Positions 34,372 to 41,702 of a stretch of DNA of 41,702 bases are shown piece after piece. The position numbers and the translations under genes are program-made. Every line of letters begins with the position of its first letter. Positions within the stretch are counted from its first letter, which is position 1. The notes beneath the pieces were generated by a model. That model was not told where the DNA came from. It saw nothing but the letters and a program-made list of their open reading frames with translations, and made no database searches. Origin of the DNA: an uncultured Cytophagaceae bacterium (lineage in GTDB: Bacteria; Bacteroidota; Bacteroidia; Cytophagales; Spirosomataceae). The DNA is taken from positions 1-41,702 of the forward strand of contig CAIVPF010000118.1 of the NCBI GenBank assembly GCA_903907745.1, given 5' to 3'.

Positions 34372-35708
34372 GCCAACAAAGCCTGAATAGCTTTATTAAC
34401 TCCTTCAAATCCAAATTTCGCCCAGAGGGCATCTTTTTGCGCCTGAATATCAGCCGTTCCTACATTTCCGATACTCCCTAAATGGCTATGGGATAGTGTA
34501 CGTGAACTGCCTTCGAACTCACCGGATTCGATTTTTTTGCCAACGATTTGATAGGCCTCCCGGAACGGAATTCCCGAAACCACTAATTTATTGACCTCTT
34601 CCACGGAAAACAATAAATCGTATTTGGCATCTTTCAATAAATCCTTTTTCACCTGCATGTGGCTAACCAAATAACTGGTCATGGATAGAAGATCCAAAAT
34701 TTCATCGATGGCGGGCATCAATAATTCCTTTGTTAATTGGAATTCCCGGTGATAGCCGGATGGTAAATTACTGGTCAATAAATGCATTTGAACCGGCAAA
34801 GCCTTCAATTTATTCGCTTTTCCACGTAATAATTCTGCCACATCCGGATTTTTCTTGTGTGGCATAATCGAACTTCCAGTGGTTAATTCGCTCGGTAATT
34901 CGATAAAGCCAAAGTTTTGCGAATTATACAAACACACATCCATGGCCAATTTACTCAGCGTAACGGCGATTTGACTGATGGCGTTTAAGACATACATTTC
35001 CGTTTTCCCCCGGGACATTTGGGCATTCACCACATTCACATGCGGATGCTCGAAACCTAATAGTTCCGTCGTTAATTTCCGGTCCAAAGGAAAGGATGAG
35101 CCATAGCCCGCGCCGGATCCTAAGGGGTTTTTATTGGCCAAGCGAAAAGCCGCCTCTAATAATTCCGCATCCTCCACCAAACTTTCCGCATAAGCACCAA
35201 ACCACAAGCCAAAAGAAGATGGCATCGCAATCTGTAAATGCGTATAACCGGGCAATAAATCGTTTTTATGGGCTTCACTTTTGGACAAAAGCACATCGAA
35301 TAAATCGCCGGTGGCTTTTGAAATTTCCTCGATTTTGGCCCGCATAAAAAGTTTTAAATCCACCAAGACTTGATCATTTCTCGACCGGCCCGCATGGATT
35401 TTCTTGCCCATCTCCCCTAATTTTTGAGTCAACAAAAATTCGATTTGGGAATGTACATCCTCCATACCGGATTCGATAGCAAAATTTCCAGCATCGATAT
35501 CTTTTAAAATGAGTTTTAACTCCGCACGCAAGGGCGACAATTCCGTTATGGATAAAAGTCCCACGCGTTCTAACATCGCAATATGAGCCAATGAGCCCCA
35601 TACGTCATATTGGGCTAATTGTAAATCATATAAAGGATCATTCCCGATCGTAAATGCTTCGATTTTCGCATCGGTACTTTGATTTTCTTTTTGCCAAAGC
35701 TTTGCCAC
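34368..35708 (-). CDS. argH: Argininosuccinate lyase
   Basis: Last step of arginine biosynthesis: argininosuccinate to arginine and fumarate. 446 residues. The fumarase/aspartase-superfamily signature GSSIMPHKKNPDVAELL near 270-287 carries the catalytic Ser loop, HAGRSRNDQVLVDLKLFMR lies near 104, and GYTHLQIAMPSSFGLWFGAY near 155. It is the last gene of the arg operon, 11 bp downstream of the M20 deacylase gene. Confidence 0.97.
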   Translation of the reverse strand: MAKLWQKENQSTDAKIEAFTIGNDPLYDLQLAQYDVWGSLAHIAMLERVGLLSITELSPLRAELKLILKDIDAGNFAIESGMEDVHSQIEFLLTQKLGEMGKKIHAGRSRNDQVLVDLKLFMRAKIEEISKATGDLFDVLLSKSEAHKNDLLPGYTHLQIAMPSSFGLWFGAYAESLVEDAELLEAAFRLANKNPLGSGAGYGSSFPLDRKLTTELLGFEHPHVNVVNAQMSRGKTEMYVLNAISQIAVTLSKLAMDVCLYNSQNFGFIELPSELTTGSSIMPHKKNPDVAELLRGKANKLKALPVQMHLLTSNLPSGYHREFQLTKELLMPAIDEILDLLSMTSYLVSHMQVKKDLLKDAKYDLLFSVEEVNKLVVSGIPFREAYQIVGKKIESGEFEGSSRTLSHSHLGSIGNVGTADIQAQKDALWAKFGFEGVNKAIQALLA

Positions 35709-35719
35709 GGTCTACGATT

Positions 35720-36784
35720 TTAAAAGGTTAATAATTGTATGTACAAGTCTATGCCTTGCTTAATTTCATCTACATAAATAAATTCATCCGCCGTATGTGA
35801 TCGACCGGAATGTCCGGGTCCCATTTTGATGGACGGGCAAGTTAATAATGCCTGATCCGATAAAGTAGGTGATCCAAAGGTCTTTAATCCCAGTTTTTTT
35901 GCCGCCAAAACGACCGGATGATGCTCATCGATCCGACTAGATTGTAATCGCATCGATCGTGGAACGAGTTGCGCCTCTACGATGCTTTGTAATTCCGTTA
36001 AAATTTCAGCCAGCGTATACAGCTCATTCACCCGACAATCAATCGTATACGTACACATATTGGGTATCACATTATGTTGCTTTCCGGCCTGTATCACGGT
36101 CACCGTTGTTTTTACGGCTCCTAAAACTTCGGAAACCCGTTCAAAGCGATGGCCTTGAATTTTCTGTATGTCAGAAACCGCGATTTCGATGGCATTGATT
36201 CCTTCGTTTCTAGCCGCATGGCCGGCTTTTCCGGTACAGGTGGCGTCGATGACCATGAGGCCTTTTTCGGCGATCGCTACTTGGCAATCCGTAGGTTCTC
36301 CCACAATCGCCCAAGCGATTTCAGGAAAATCTTTGTGATGTATCAGCGACTCGATTCCGCCTTGGCCCGAAATTTCTTCCTCGGCGGTAGCCGCCAATAC
36401 CAGATTGAACGGCAAATCGCTCATCGCATAGAAATGACAAAAAGTAGCGATTAAACATACTAAACTTGCCCCTGCATCATTACTGCCTAAACCAATGATT
36501 TTGCCATCTTTTTCCGTTGCGGCGTATGGACTTTCGGTCCATGAGTCATTCGCTTTGACGGTATCGTGATGGGAATTCAACAATACATTCGGTTTTTTAG
36601 GATCAAAATGCAGGTTTTTGGCCCAAATATTATTTCCAAGTCTTTGGGCTTCAATTCCTTTTGCTTTCAGAAAATCTTGTATAATCACAGCAGTTCCGTC
36701 CTCCTCTTTGCTCAGGGAAGGGCAGGCGATAAGCTGGCTTATTAACGCTTTTGCCTCCAAGAAAAGGGTTTCAGAAGGCATCAT
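35720..36784 (-). CDS. argE: M20 peptidase-family deacylase of arginine synthesis (ArgE-like)
   Basis: 354-residue M20 metallohydrolase. Metal ligands are visible: H72 and D74 in NSHHDTVKANDSW, D103 in GLGSNDAGASL, and the catalytic Glu pair in TAEEEISG (135-136). In an operon with an N-acyl-ornithine carbamoyltransferase the substrate should be N-acylcitrulline rather than N-acylornithine, as established for the Xanthomonas acetyl pathway and the Bacteroides succinyl pathway. The ATG overlaps the argB stop as ATGA; a second ATG follows directly, so the start is certain only to one codon. Confidence 0.88.
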   Translation of the reverse strand: MMPSETLFLEAKALISQLIACPSLSKEEDGTAVIIQDFLKAKGIEAQRLGNNIWAKNLHFDPKKPNVLLNSHHDTVKANDSWTESPYAATEKDGKIIGLGSNDAGASLVCLIATFCHFYAMSDLPFNLVLAATAEEEISGQGGIESLIHHKDFPEIAWAIVGEPTDCQVAIAEKGLMVIDATCTGKAGHAARNEGINAIEIAVSDIQKIQGHRFERVSEVLGAVKTTVTVIQAGKQHNVIPNMCTYTIDCRVNELYTLAEILTELQSIVEAQLVPRSMRLQSSRIDEHHPVVLAAKKLGLKTFGSPTLSDQALLTCPSIKMGPGHSGRSHTADEFIYVDEIKQGIDLYIQLLTF

Positions 36785-37566
36785 GGCAGGATGTTTGTTC
36801 CAAGGTCTTGATTGAGTAAATTATCCGCATGGCATAATCGAACCAAATGTACACCTTTTGAAATGGCTTTTAATGCATTTTCTAATTTGGGAATCATGCC
36901 GGCGCTCACGGTGCCATTGGCTTTTAATTCCTCGAAATATGCGGCATTGATGCTTGGAATAAGAGATTCCTCATTCGTCGGGTCACTTAAAACCCCCACT
37001 TTTTCAAAGCAATACACGAGCTTCACCTCAAAAAAATCACTCAATGCAATCGCAATGGCTTGTGCCAGCGTATCGGCGTTGGTATTAAGTAATTGTCCAT
37101 GAACATCCGAGGTAATAGGGGCAAAAACAGGCGCATATCCGGCTTGGATCAAAGAAGCCAAGGCCTTTCCATTCACTTCTTCAATATCCCCTACAAAGCC
37201 ATAATCGATCGGAATCGGATTTCTTTTTTTCGCCAAAACGATTCCGCCATCCGGTCCTGAAAGGCCTAAAGAGGAACATCCTTGTGCTTGCAATGCTGCC
37301 ACGATGGATTTGTTGATCCATCCAGCATAGACCATTGTCACGATCCGAAGGCTGGCTTCGTCGGTTACCCGCCGACCCTCAATCATTACACTTTCAATCC
37401 CCATTTCCTTGGCCATGTGGGTCGCAATTTTACCGCCCCCATGAATGAGTAATTTGGGCCCTTGAATGGAAGCAAACAGGCATAGAAAATTTGCCAATGC
37501 CTCTGTATTATCGATGACATTGCCTCCTATTTTAACGACTTGAATGACTTCCTTGGGATGATTCAT
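36781..37566 (-). CDS. argB: N-acyl-L-glutamate kinase (ArgB)
   Basis: Amino-acid kinase of 261 residues that phosphorylates N-acetyl- or N-succinyl-glutamate. VVKIGGNVIDN near the N-terminus (K12, G14, G15) and LLIHGGGKIATHMAKEMG (GGGK at 43-46) bind nucleotide and substrate; ITSDVHGQLLNTNADTLAQA is the downstream signature. Its ATG abuts the stop codon of the carbamoyltransferase gene and its own stop overlaps argE, so the operon is tightly coupled. Acyl-group preference is not readable from this sequence alone. Confidence 0.94.
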   Translation of the reverse strand: MNHPKEVIQVVKIGGNVIDNTEALANFLCLFASIQGPKLLIHGGGKIATHMAKEMGIESVMIEGRRVTDEASLRIVTMVYAGWINKSIVAALQAQGCSSLGLSGPDGGIVLAKKRNPIPIDYGFVGDIEEVNGKALASLIQAGYAPVFAPITSDVHGQLLNTNADTLAQAIAIALSDFFEVKLVYCFEKVGVLSDPTNEESLIPSINAAYFEELKANGTVSAGMIPKLENALKAISKGVHLVRLCHADNLLNQDLGTNILP

Positions 37567-38541
37567 TTAAAATAAATAAGGACTTTCCGTTCTCATTTGA
37601 GTTAATAGTATTTCTTTGATGACAACTTGTGCTGCCCAAACGCGGTTTCCAGCTTGTTGGACCACAATGGAATGATCCGAATCGAGGACGGCGTCTTCTA
37701 CGACCACGTTTCGTCGGACTGGCAAACAATGCATGAATTTGGCATTATTTGTCCGTTTCATTTTTTCCATGGTTACCATCCAAGCGGGATCGGATGACAG
37801 GATTTTGCCATAATCTTGGTAAGAGGACCAGTTTTTAGCATAGATAAAATCAGCGCCATCGAATGCTTCGGCAGGATCATAGCAGATCTTGGCATCGCCC
37901 GCAAATTCGGGGGCCAATTCATATCCTTTGGGATGTGCAATGGTAAAATCCACCTCCGAATGGTTCATCCATTCAGCGAAAGAATTCGGTACACATTGAG
38001 GCAAAGCCTTTACATGAGGCGCCCAAGTGAGGACCACTTTGGGTCTTGCCACTGTTTTATATTCGTTGATCGTAATTAAATCAGTCAGAGATTGCAAAGG
38101 ATGCCGTGTGGCAGATTCCAAACTGATAATCGGTTTCCCGGTATATTTAATGAATTGATTGATAACTTGTTCGGAATAATCTTCCTCTCTATTGGCTAAT
38201 CCCGGGAAACTACGTACCCCCACGATGTCGCAATATTGGCCAATCACGGCGGCGGCTTCTGAAATATGTTCGGCTTTATCGCCGTTCATGATGACTCCCT
38301 CATTCATTTCGAGTTGCCATGAATCAGCCCCTACATTCATGATCATGACCTCCATGCCCAAGTTTTGGGCCGCTTTTTGCGTGGACAAACGGGTACGCAA
38401 ACTGGAATTAAAAAATAACAATCCAAGGGTTTTATACTTACCTATATGTTTATCCGAATGCGGCATTTTCTTCATCAATAAGGCCTCATTGACCAAATAT
38501 TGAATATTATACGCGTCCTTTATGGAGATAAAATTCTGCAT
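37567..38541 (-). CDS. argF': N-succinyl/N-acetyl-L-ornithine carbamoyltransferase (ArgF')
   Basis: 324 residues from the ATG at 38541; the frame extends 10 codons upstream, but that part overlaps the -7 box, so the internal ATG is chosen. The carbamoyl-phosphate loop is FFNSSLRTRLST at 43-54. ESATRHPLQSLTDLITI contains the HPxQ motif, and the C-terminus has MHCLPVRRNVVV. These features, in particular WQLEMNEGVIMNGDKAEH, place it with the acyl-ornithine (AOTCase/SOTCase) branch rather than ordinary OTCase. Residue 90 is Ala, where Bacteroides fragilis SOTCase has Pro90 and Xanthomonas AOTCase Glu92; this favours N-succinylornithine. First gene of the operon. Confidence 0.92.
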   Translation of the reverse strand: MQNFISIKDAYNIQYLVNEALLMKKMPHSDKHIGKYKTLGLLFFNSSLRTRLSTQKAAQNLGMEVMIMNVGADSWQLEMNEGVIMNGDKAEHISEAAAVIGQYCDIVGVRSFPGLANREEDYSEQVINQFIKYTGKPIISLESATRHPLQSLTDLITINEYKTVARPKVVLTWAPHVKALPQCVPNSFAEWMNHSEVDFTIAHPKGYELAPEFAGDAKICYDPAEAFDGADFIYAKNWSSYQDYGKILSSDPAWMVTMEKMKRTNNAKFMHCLPVRRNVVVEDAVLDSDHSIVVQQAGNRVWAAQVVIKEILLTQMRTESPYLF

Positions 38542-38558
38542 GCAATTTAAATTTTGCA
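38541..38558. promoter_or_regulatory. Quasi-palindrome at the arg operon start
   Basis: TGCAATTTAAATTTTGCA has the perfect 10-bp core AATTTAAATT (38544-38553) and outer TGCA arms offset by two bases. It sits between the -7 box and the ATG, at the expected transcription start, where a repressor such as ArgR could act. No ArgR consensus for this lineage is known to me. Confidence 0.3.
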
Positions 38559-38559
38559 C

Positions 38560-38576
38560 CAAAATTACCAAATCTA
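38560..38576 (-). promoter_or_regulatory. Tandem -7 boxes of the arg operon
   Basis: On the minus strand TAGATTTG (38576-38569) and TAATTTTG (38567-38560) both match TAnnTTTG exactly and are separated by one base. The nearer one predicts a leader of about 12 nt before the ATG at 38541. Confidence 0.55.
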
Positions 38577-38604
38577 ACCCGAATGGAAAGGAATTTCCGG
38601 GATT

Positions 38605-39153
38605 TTATATTTTGGGACATTCCCAACAAATCACTTTCATGGGTTCCGGTGTCAAAATTTCTTTTTGTCCTGTGGAATGAAATAGATTCTTTATCAGGAC
38701 TTTTTCTGAAGCAATATTATCTACGGGGGTCTCTGCGCGAAGCATGTGCAGATCGGGATCTTGGAAGGCCCAGGTTTTCAGGGCAGCTAATGCCTCGCTG
38801 GCAATACCTTGGCCACGAAATTTTTGATCTACAAAATAGCCGACTTCTGTGTTTCCCTCATTCGAAGGCATCCCTCCAAAACCAATTCCCCCCACAGAAC
38901 AGGACTTTTCCGTGAGAATAATTTCCCAATTTGTGTACCATAAAAAATCGAAAGGGTATTTTTTAGTCATGGGGATCCAAAAATCACGTAAAGCAAGGAA
39001 TGTTTCTTGTTCGTAAAACTTTTCGATGTTCCAGGAGTTAGGCTGAAGGTGAATGAATTTTTCTAATGCCGTTCGACCTGTATTTTTCCAAATGGACAAC
39101 ATTTCGTGGTCCAATGGAATCAGTTGGAGTCGCTCAGTTTTTATTGAAATCAT
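38605..39153 (-). CDS. GNAT-family N-acetyltransferase (RimJ/RimL-like)
   Basis: 182 residues. TERLQLIPLD at the N-terminus and GGIGFGGMPSNEGNTEVGYF, FRGQGIASEALAALKTWAF (the acetyl-CoA-binding RGxGxA) and the following NIASEKVLIKNLFH match the RimJ/RimL-like Acetyltransf_3 group. Substrate unknown; such enzymes acetylate protein N-termini, antibiotics or small amines. It lies 63 bp upstream of the arg operon in the same direction, but the arg promoter between them suggests separate units. Confidence 0.9.
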   Translation of the reverse strand: MISIKTERLQLIPLDHEMLSIWKNTGRTALEKFIHLQPNSWNIEKFYEQETFLALRDFWIPMTKKYPFDFLWYTNWEIILTEKSCSVGGIGFGGMPSNEGNTEVGYFVDQKFRGQGIASEALAALKTWAFQDPDLHMLRAETPVDNIASEKVLIKNLFHSTGQKEILTPEPMKVICWECPKI

Positions 39154-39241
39154 TCGGTGCTTCGATTGCGGTCAAGAATTGACCTACAAATTAGCCATAT
39201 TGGTCGCAAAAAAGAAGTGCATTACTATATTATATAAGATT

Positions 39242-39270
39242 TTTGTATCGATTTCTGAAGAATAGTTTTG
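39242..39270 (+). promoter_or_regulatory. Promoter of the right-edge TonB receptor
   Basis: TTTG (39242-39245), a 17-bp spacer and TAGTTTTG (39263-39270) match the Bacteroidota consensus exactly. The leader would be about 28 nt to the ATG at 39305. Confidence 0.7.
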
Positions 39271-39304
39271 ATGAGATCAACCATTATTGCCAAATCAAAA
39301 TAAC

Positions 39305-41702
39305 ATGAAAAAATTAGTCTATTTATTTTCTCTATTAAGTATTTCCTCCATTGCATTCGCGCAGGTTCCTGCGGGCCTAGGTAATTTTGGAGCAGCTCCT
39401 AAAAAAGAAGTAGCCGCACCAGTAGCTGCACCAAAAGGTTCTGCGAAGATTGTTGGTTATTTATTGGATTCTACGGATTCGAAAGCAGTGGAATTTGCAT
39501 CGGTTGCCTTAATTTCTAAAACTACAGGAAGACCAGTTGACGGAACAGTCGCTGACCAAGTAGGTAAATTTACAATTACGAAAGTAGCGGTTGGTAGTTA
39601 TAAATTAGTAGCTTCTTTCCTAGGTTACAATAGTATCACCATCCCGGTCGAAATCTCATCAAAAAATGACGATAAAGATTTAGGTGTGATTAAAATGAGT
39701 TCCAGTACCAAAATGCTTGCGGAAGTGACCGTGGAAGGCCAGCGGGCATTAATCGAAGAAAAAGTCGATCGTACCGTATATAATGCTGAAAAAGATCAAA
39801 CAAATCGCGGAGGTGATGCAACGGACGTCTTGAAAAAAGTTCCGATGTTATCCGTGGATTTAGATGGTAATCCTTCTTTGCGTGGTTCTTCGAATATCAA
39901 AGTATTGATTAATAATAAGCCATCGACTATTTTGGCTTCTAGTATTTCGGATGCACTAAAGCAGATTCCTGCGGATATGATCAAGACGGTGGAGGTAATT
40001 ACTTCCCCATCTGCGAAATATGATGCGGAAGGAAGTGCGGGGATCATCAACATTGTTACTAAGAAAAACACCTTACAAGGTTTGACCTTCTCCTTTGATT
40101 CTTCCGTGGGTGCACGTGGATCGAATTTATCGATGAACGGAAATTTCCGAAATAAGACTTGGGGGATGACCTTGGGTGGTTTTGGTCGTTCGGAATATAA
40201 TGTGAATGGTCATTCTGAGTCGATTCAAACGACATCAAATAATGGTATTTTAACCAGGAATGTTCAGACCTCTGATACAAGACGTTCAGGGATGTTTGGT
40301 AATTACCAACTGGGTTTTGATTGGGATATCAATAAATTCAACTCCATTACGGCTTCTTCTAGAATTGGTTTTAGAAATGGTAATAGTTGGGGCGATGGTT
40401 TACGTCAAATAAAAAATGATAAGTTATTTAGTTTACGGAATACGAATTCATTGGATGAATCAGCTAATATTGACTTGAACGTGGATTATACCCATACGTT
40501 TGAGAAACCACAAAAAGAGTTTAGTATTTTGGCGATGATGTCGAACAACAATCGGACGAATGATTTTTATAACGATATTATGAATCCGAATTCATCCATG
40601 TCTCAAATCATGAATTCGATTAAGAATATCAACGGTTCGGTTAACAAGGAATCTACATTACAGATTGATTATCAAACGCCGATTACCAAATTGCAATTGA
40701 TTGAATTTGGAGCGAAGATTATTGGTCGTCAGGTGAATTCGGATTATGCTTCTTTCTTAAATCCTTCAGGAAATGATCCTGCGAATTATTCCAAGGTTAA
40801 TTTAGTGAATTTACCAAGTAACGTATTTGATTACAATCAAAATATCTGGGGAACGTATTTTTCATATACGCTTTCGACGAAAAATAAATGGAGTATTAAA
40901 GTGGGTGGACGTTATGAGCATACGGACATCGAGGCGAGTTTCTTGAAAAAAGAGGGTCAAAATTTAACGATTCCTCCATACGGAGTTTTGGTTCCAAGTT
41001 TCAATATGTCGAAGACATTTAAGTCAGGAACATGGCGCTTTAGTTTCAATCGCCGGATCCAACGTCCAGGTATTCAAAACTTGAACCCGAACGTGAATGC
41101 GACAAATCCTTTGAATATTTCGATGGGTAATCCGAATTTGTCTCCTGAATATGCGAACAATTACGAAATCAATTATAGCAAATTCGTGAAGCAAACCTAT
41201 ATTTCTACCGCGCTTTTTGTTCGGAATAATACCGGTGCAATTAATCAAATTAGAACAGTTGTGGGGGATACGGTGAAAACGACGTCGATGAATATTGGAG
41301 AAGAAAATGCCTATGGAATGAACATTAATATCAACACGAATCTATCAAATAAATTGATGATCGGTGGAGGTGGAGACTTGTCTTACATGGTTTTGAGAAA
41401 TAATGTAGCTGATCCATTAATGAATGCGAGCAATCAAGGTTTGCAATCCAATTTTAGAATTTTTGGAAACTACAACATTGGTAATGGCTGGGGAGCACAA
41501 TTATTCTCCTTCTATCGTCCGAATCAAATCATGTTGCAAGGATCTCAAGGAGGTTTTGGAATCTATAGCTTGAGCTTTAAGAAAGATTTCAAAAGCAAAA
41601 AGGGTAGCATCGGTTTCGGTGCGGAGAATTTCTTAGCGAATGGTATGACCATTCATAGTGAAACGAAGACTCCTGTCATCACCCAAGAAAGTAATAACGT
41701 AA
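39305..41702 (+). CDS. TonB-dependent outer-membrane receptor (C-terminus beyond window edge)
   Basis: The frame is open from the ATG at 39305 to the right edge, 799 codons without a stop. A signal peptide (MKKLVYLFSLLSISSIAFAQ) is followed by a short Ala/Pro/Lys linker (APKKEVAAPVAAPK), a carboxypeptidase-like domain at about 45-135 (IVGYLLDSTDSKAVEFASVA), a plug (DATDVLKKVPMLSVDLDGNP, GSAGIINIVTKKN) and a barrel of the OMP_b-brl_3 type (FNRRIQRPGIQNLNPN; LSPEYANNYEINYSKF). This is a different subclass from the SusC at the left edge, because the plug lacks the long SusC signature, and no SusD follows in the window. Ligand unknown. Confidence 0.94.
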   Translation, partial: MKKLVYLFSLLSISSIAFAQVPAGLGNFGAAPKKEVAAPVAAPKGSAKIVGYLLDSTDSKAVEFASVALISKTTGRPVDGTVADQVGKFTITKVAVGSYKLVASFLGYNSITIPVEISSKNDDKDLGVIKMSSSTKMLAEVTVEGQRALIEEKVDRTVYNAEKDQTNRGGDATDVLKKVPMLSVDLDGNPSLRGSSNIKVLINNKPSTILASSISDALKQIPADMIKTVEVITSPSAKYDAEGSAGIINIVTKKNTLQGLTFSFDSSVGARGSNLSMNGNFRNKTWGMTLGGFGRSEYNVNGHSESIQTTSNNGILTRNVQTSDTRRSGMFGNYQLGFDWDINKFNSITASSRIGFRNGNSWGDGLRQIKNDKLFSLRNTNSLDESANIDLNVDYTHTFEKPQKEFSILAMMSNNNRTNDFYNDIMNPNSSMSQIMNSIKNINGSVNKESTLQIDYQTPITKLQLIEFGAKIIGRQVNSDYASFLNPSGNDPANYSKVNLVNLPSNVFDYNQNIWGTYFSYTLSTKNKWSIKVGGRYEHTDIEASFLKKEGQNLTIPPYGVLVPSFNMSKTFKSGTWRFSFNRRIQRPGIQNLNPNVNATNPLNISMGNPNLSPEYANNYEINYSKFVKQTYISTALFVRNNTGAINQIRTVVGDTVKTTSMNIGEENAYGMNININTNLSNKLMIGGGGDLSYMVLRNNVADPLMNASNQGLQSNFRIFGNYNIGNGWGAQLFSFYRPNQIMLQGSQGGFGIYSLSFKKDFKSKKGSIGFGAENFLANGMTIHSETKTPVITQESNNV

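Overview
The window looks like ordinary chromosomal DNA from a member of the Bacteroidota, probably order Cytophagales. The evidence is a SusC/SusD pair, TonB receptors with carboxypeptidase-like N-terminal domains, a PorT-type barrel beside ubiE, the Bacteroidota-type GlmU-like protein, a NagB–PIG-L fusion, a succinyl/acetylornithine-type carbamoyltransferase, and at least ten -7 boxes matching TAnnTTTG, the promoter element of this phylum. The order is inferred; the phylum is well supported. I see no rRNA, tRNA, CRISPR array, insertion sequence, integrase or phage gene.

Layout. 1-4990 (minus): susD (cut by the left edge) and susC, the outer-membrane part of a glycan or polymer uptake locus whose enzymes lie outside the window. 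5214-6842 (plus): adk and obgE. 6834-11238 (minus): rpmE2, a terminator, then a compact run of GlmU-like protein, holB, hemC and an RmlD-like reductase. 11636-14083 (plus): nrdA with a structured leader and a strong terminator. 14163-20287 (plus): GT-C membrane glycosyltransferase, GT2 polyprenyl-phosphate glycosyltransferase, YhhN protein and an FAD/Fe-S D-lactate-dehydrogenase-like fusion. 20291-22417 (minus): a small HipB-like regulator and nagB fused to PIG-L. 22598-25895 (plus): TonB receptor and DUF4249 lipoprotein. 25898-27291 (minus): menG/ubiE and porT. 27338-29469 (minus): sensor histidine kinase and AEC permease. 29595-33127 (plus): PadR regulator, double-PspC membrane protein with a GIN-like C-terminus, and a secreted GIN-domain protein. 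33124-33732 (minus): DUF1684 lipoprotein-like protein. 33784-34371 (plus): ribE. 34368-38541 (minus): arginine operon argF'-argB-argE-argH. 38605-39153 (minus): GNAT acetyltransferase. 39305-end (plus): a TonB-dependent receptor cut by the right edge.

Most of the content is housekeeping. The parts most worth a second look are: the PadR-PspC-GIN operon, with a perfect inverted repeat inside its promoter and a seven-fold SGASK repeat in its last protein; the rpmE2 leader, in which three segments can form two mutually exclusive hairpins; a possible pseudoknot at the 5' end of the nrdA transcript; an Ala at the position that decides acetyl- versus succinyl-ornithine specificity in the carbamoyltransferase; and an orphan HipB-like regulator in the nagB operon. 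None of these amounts to a proven new system from sequence alone.
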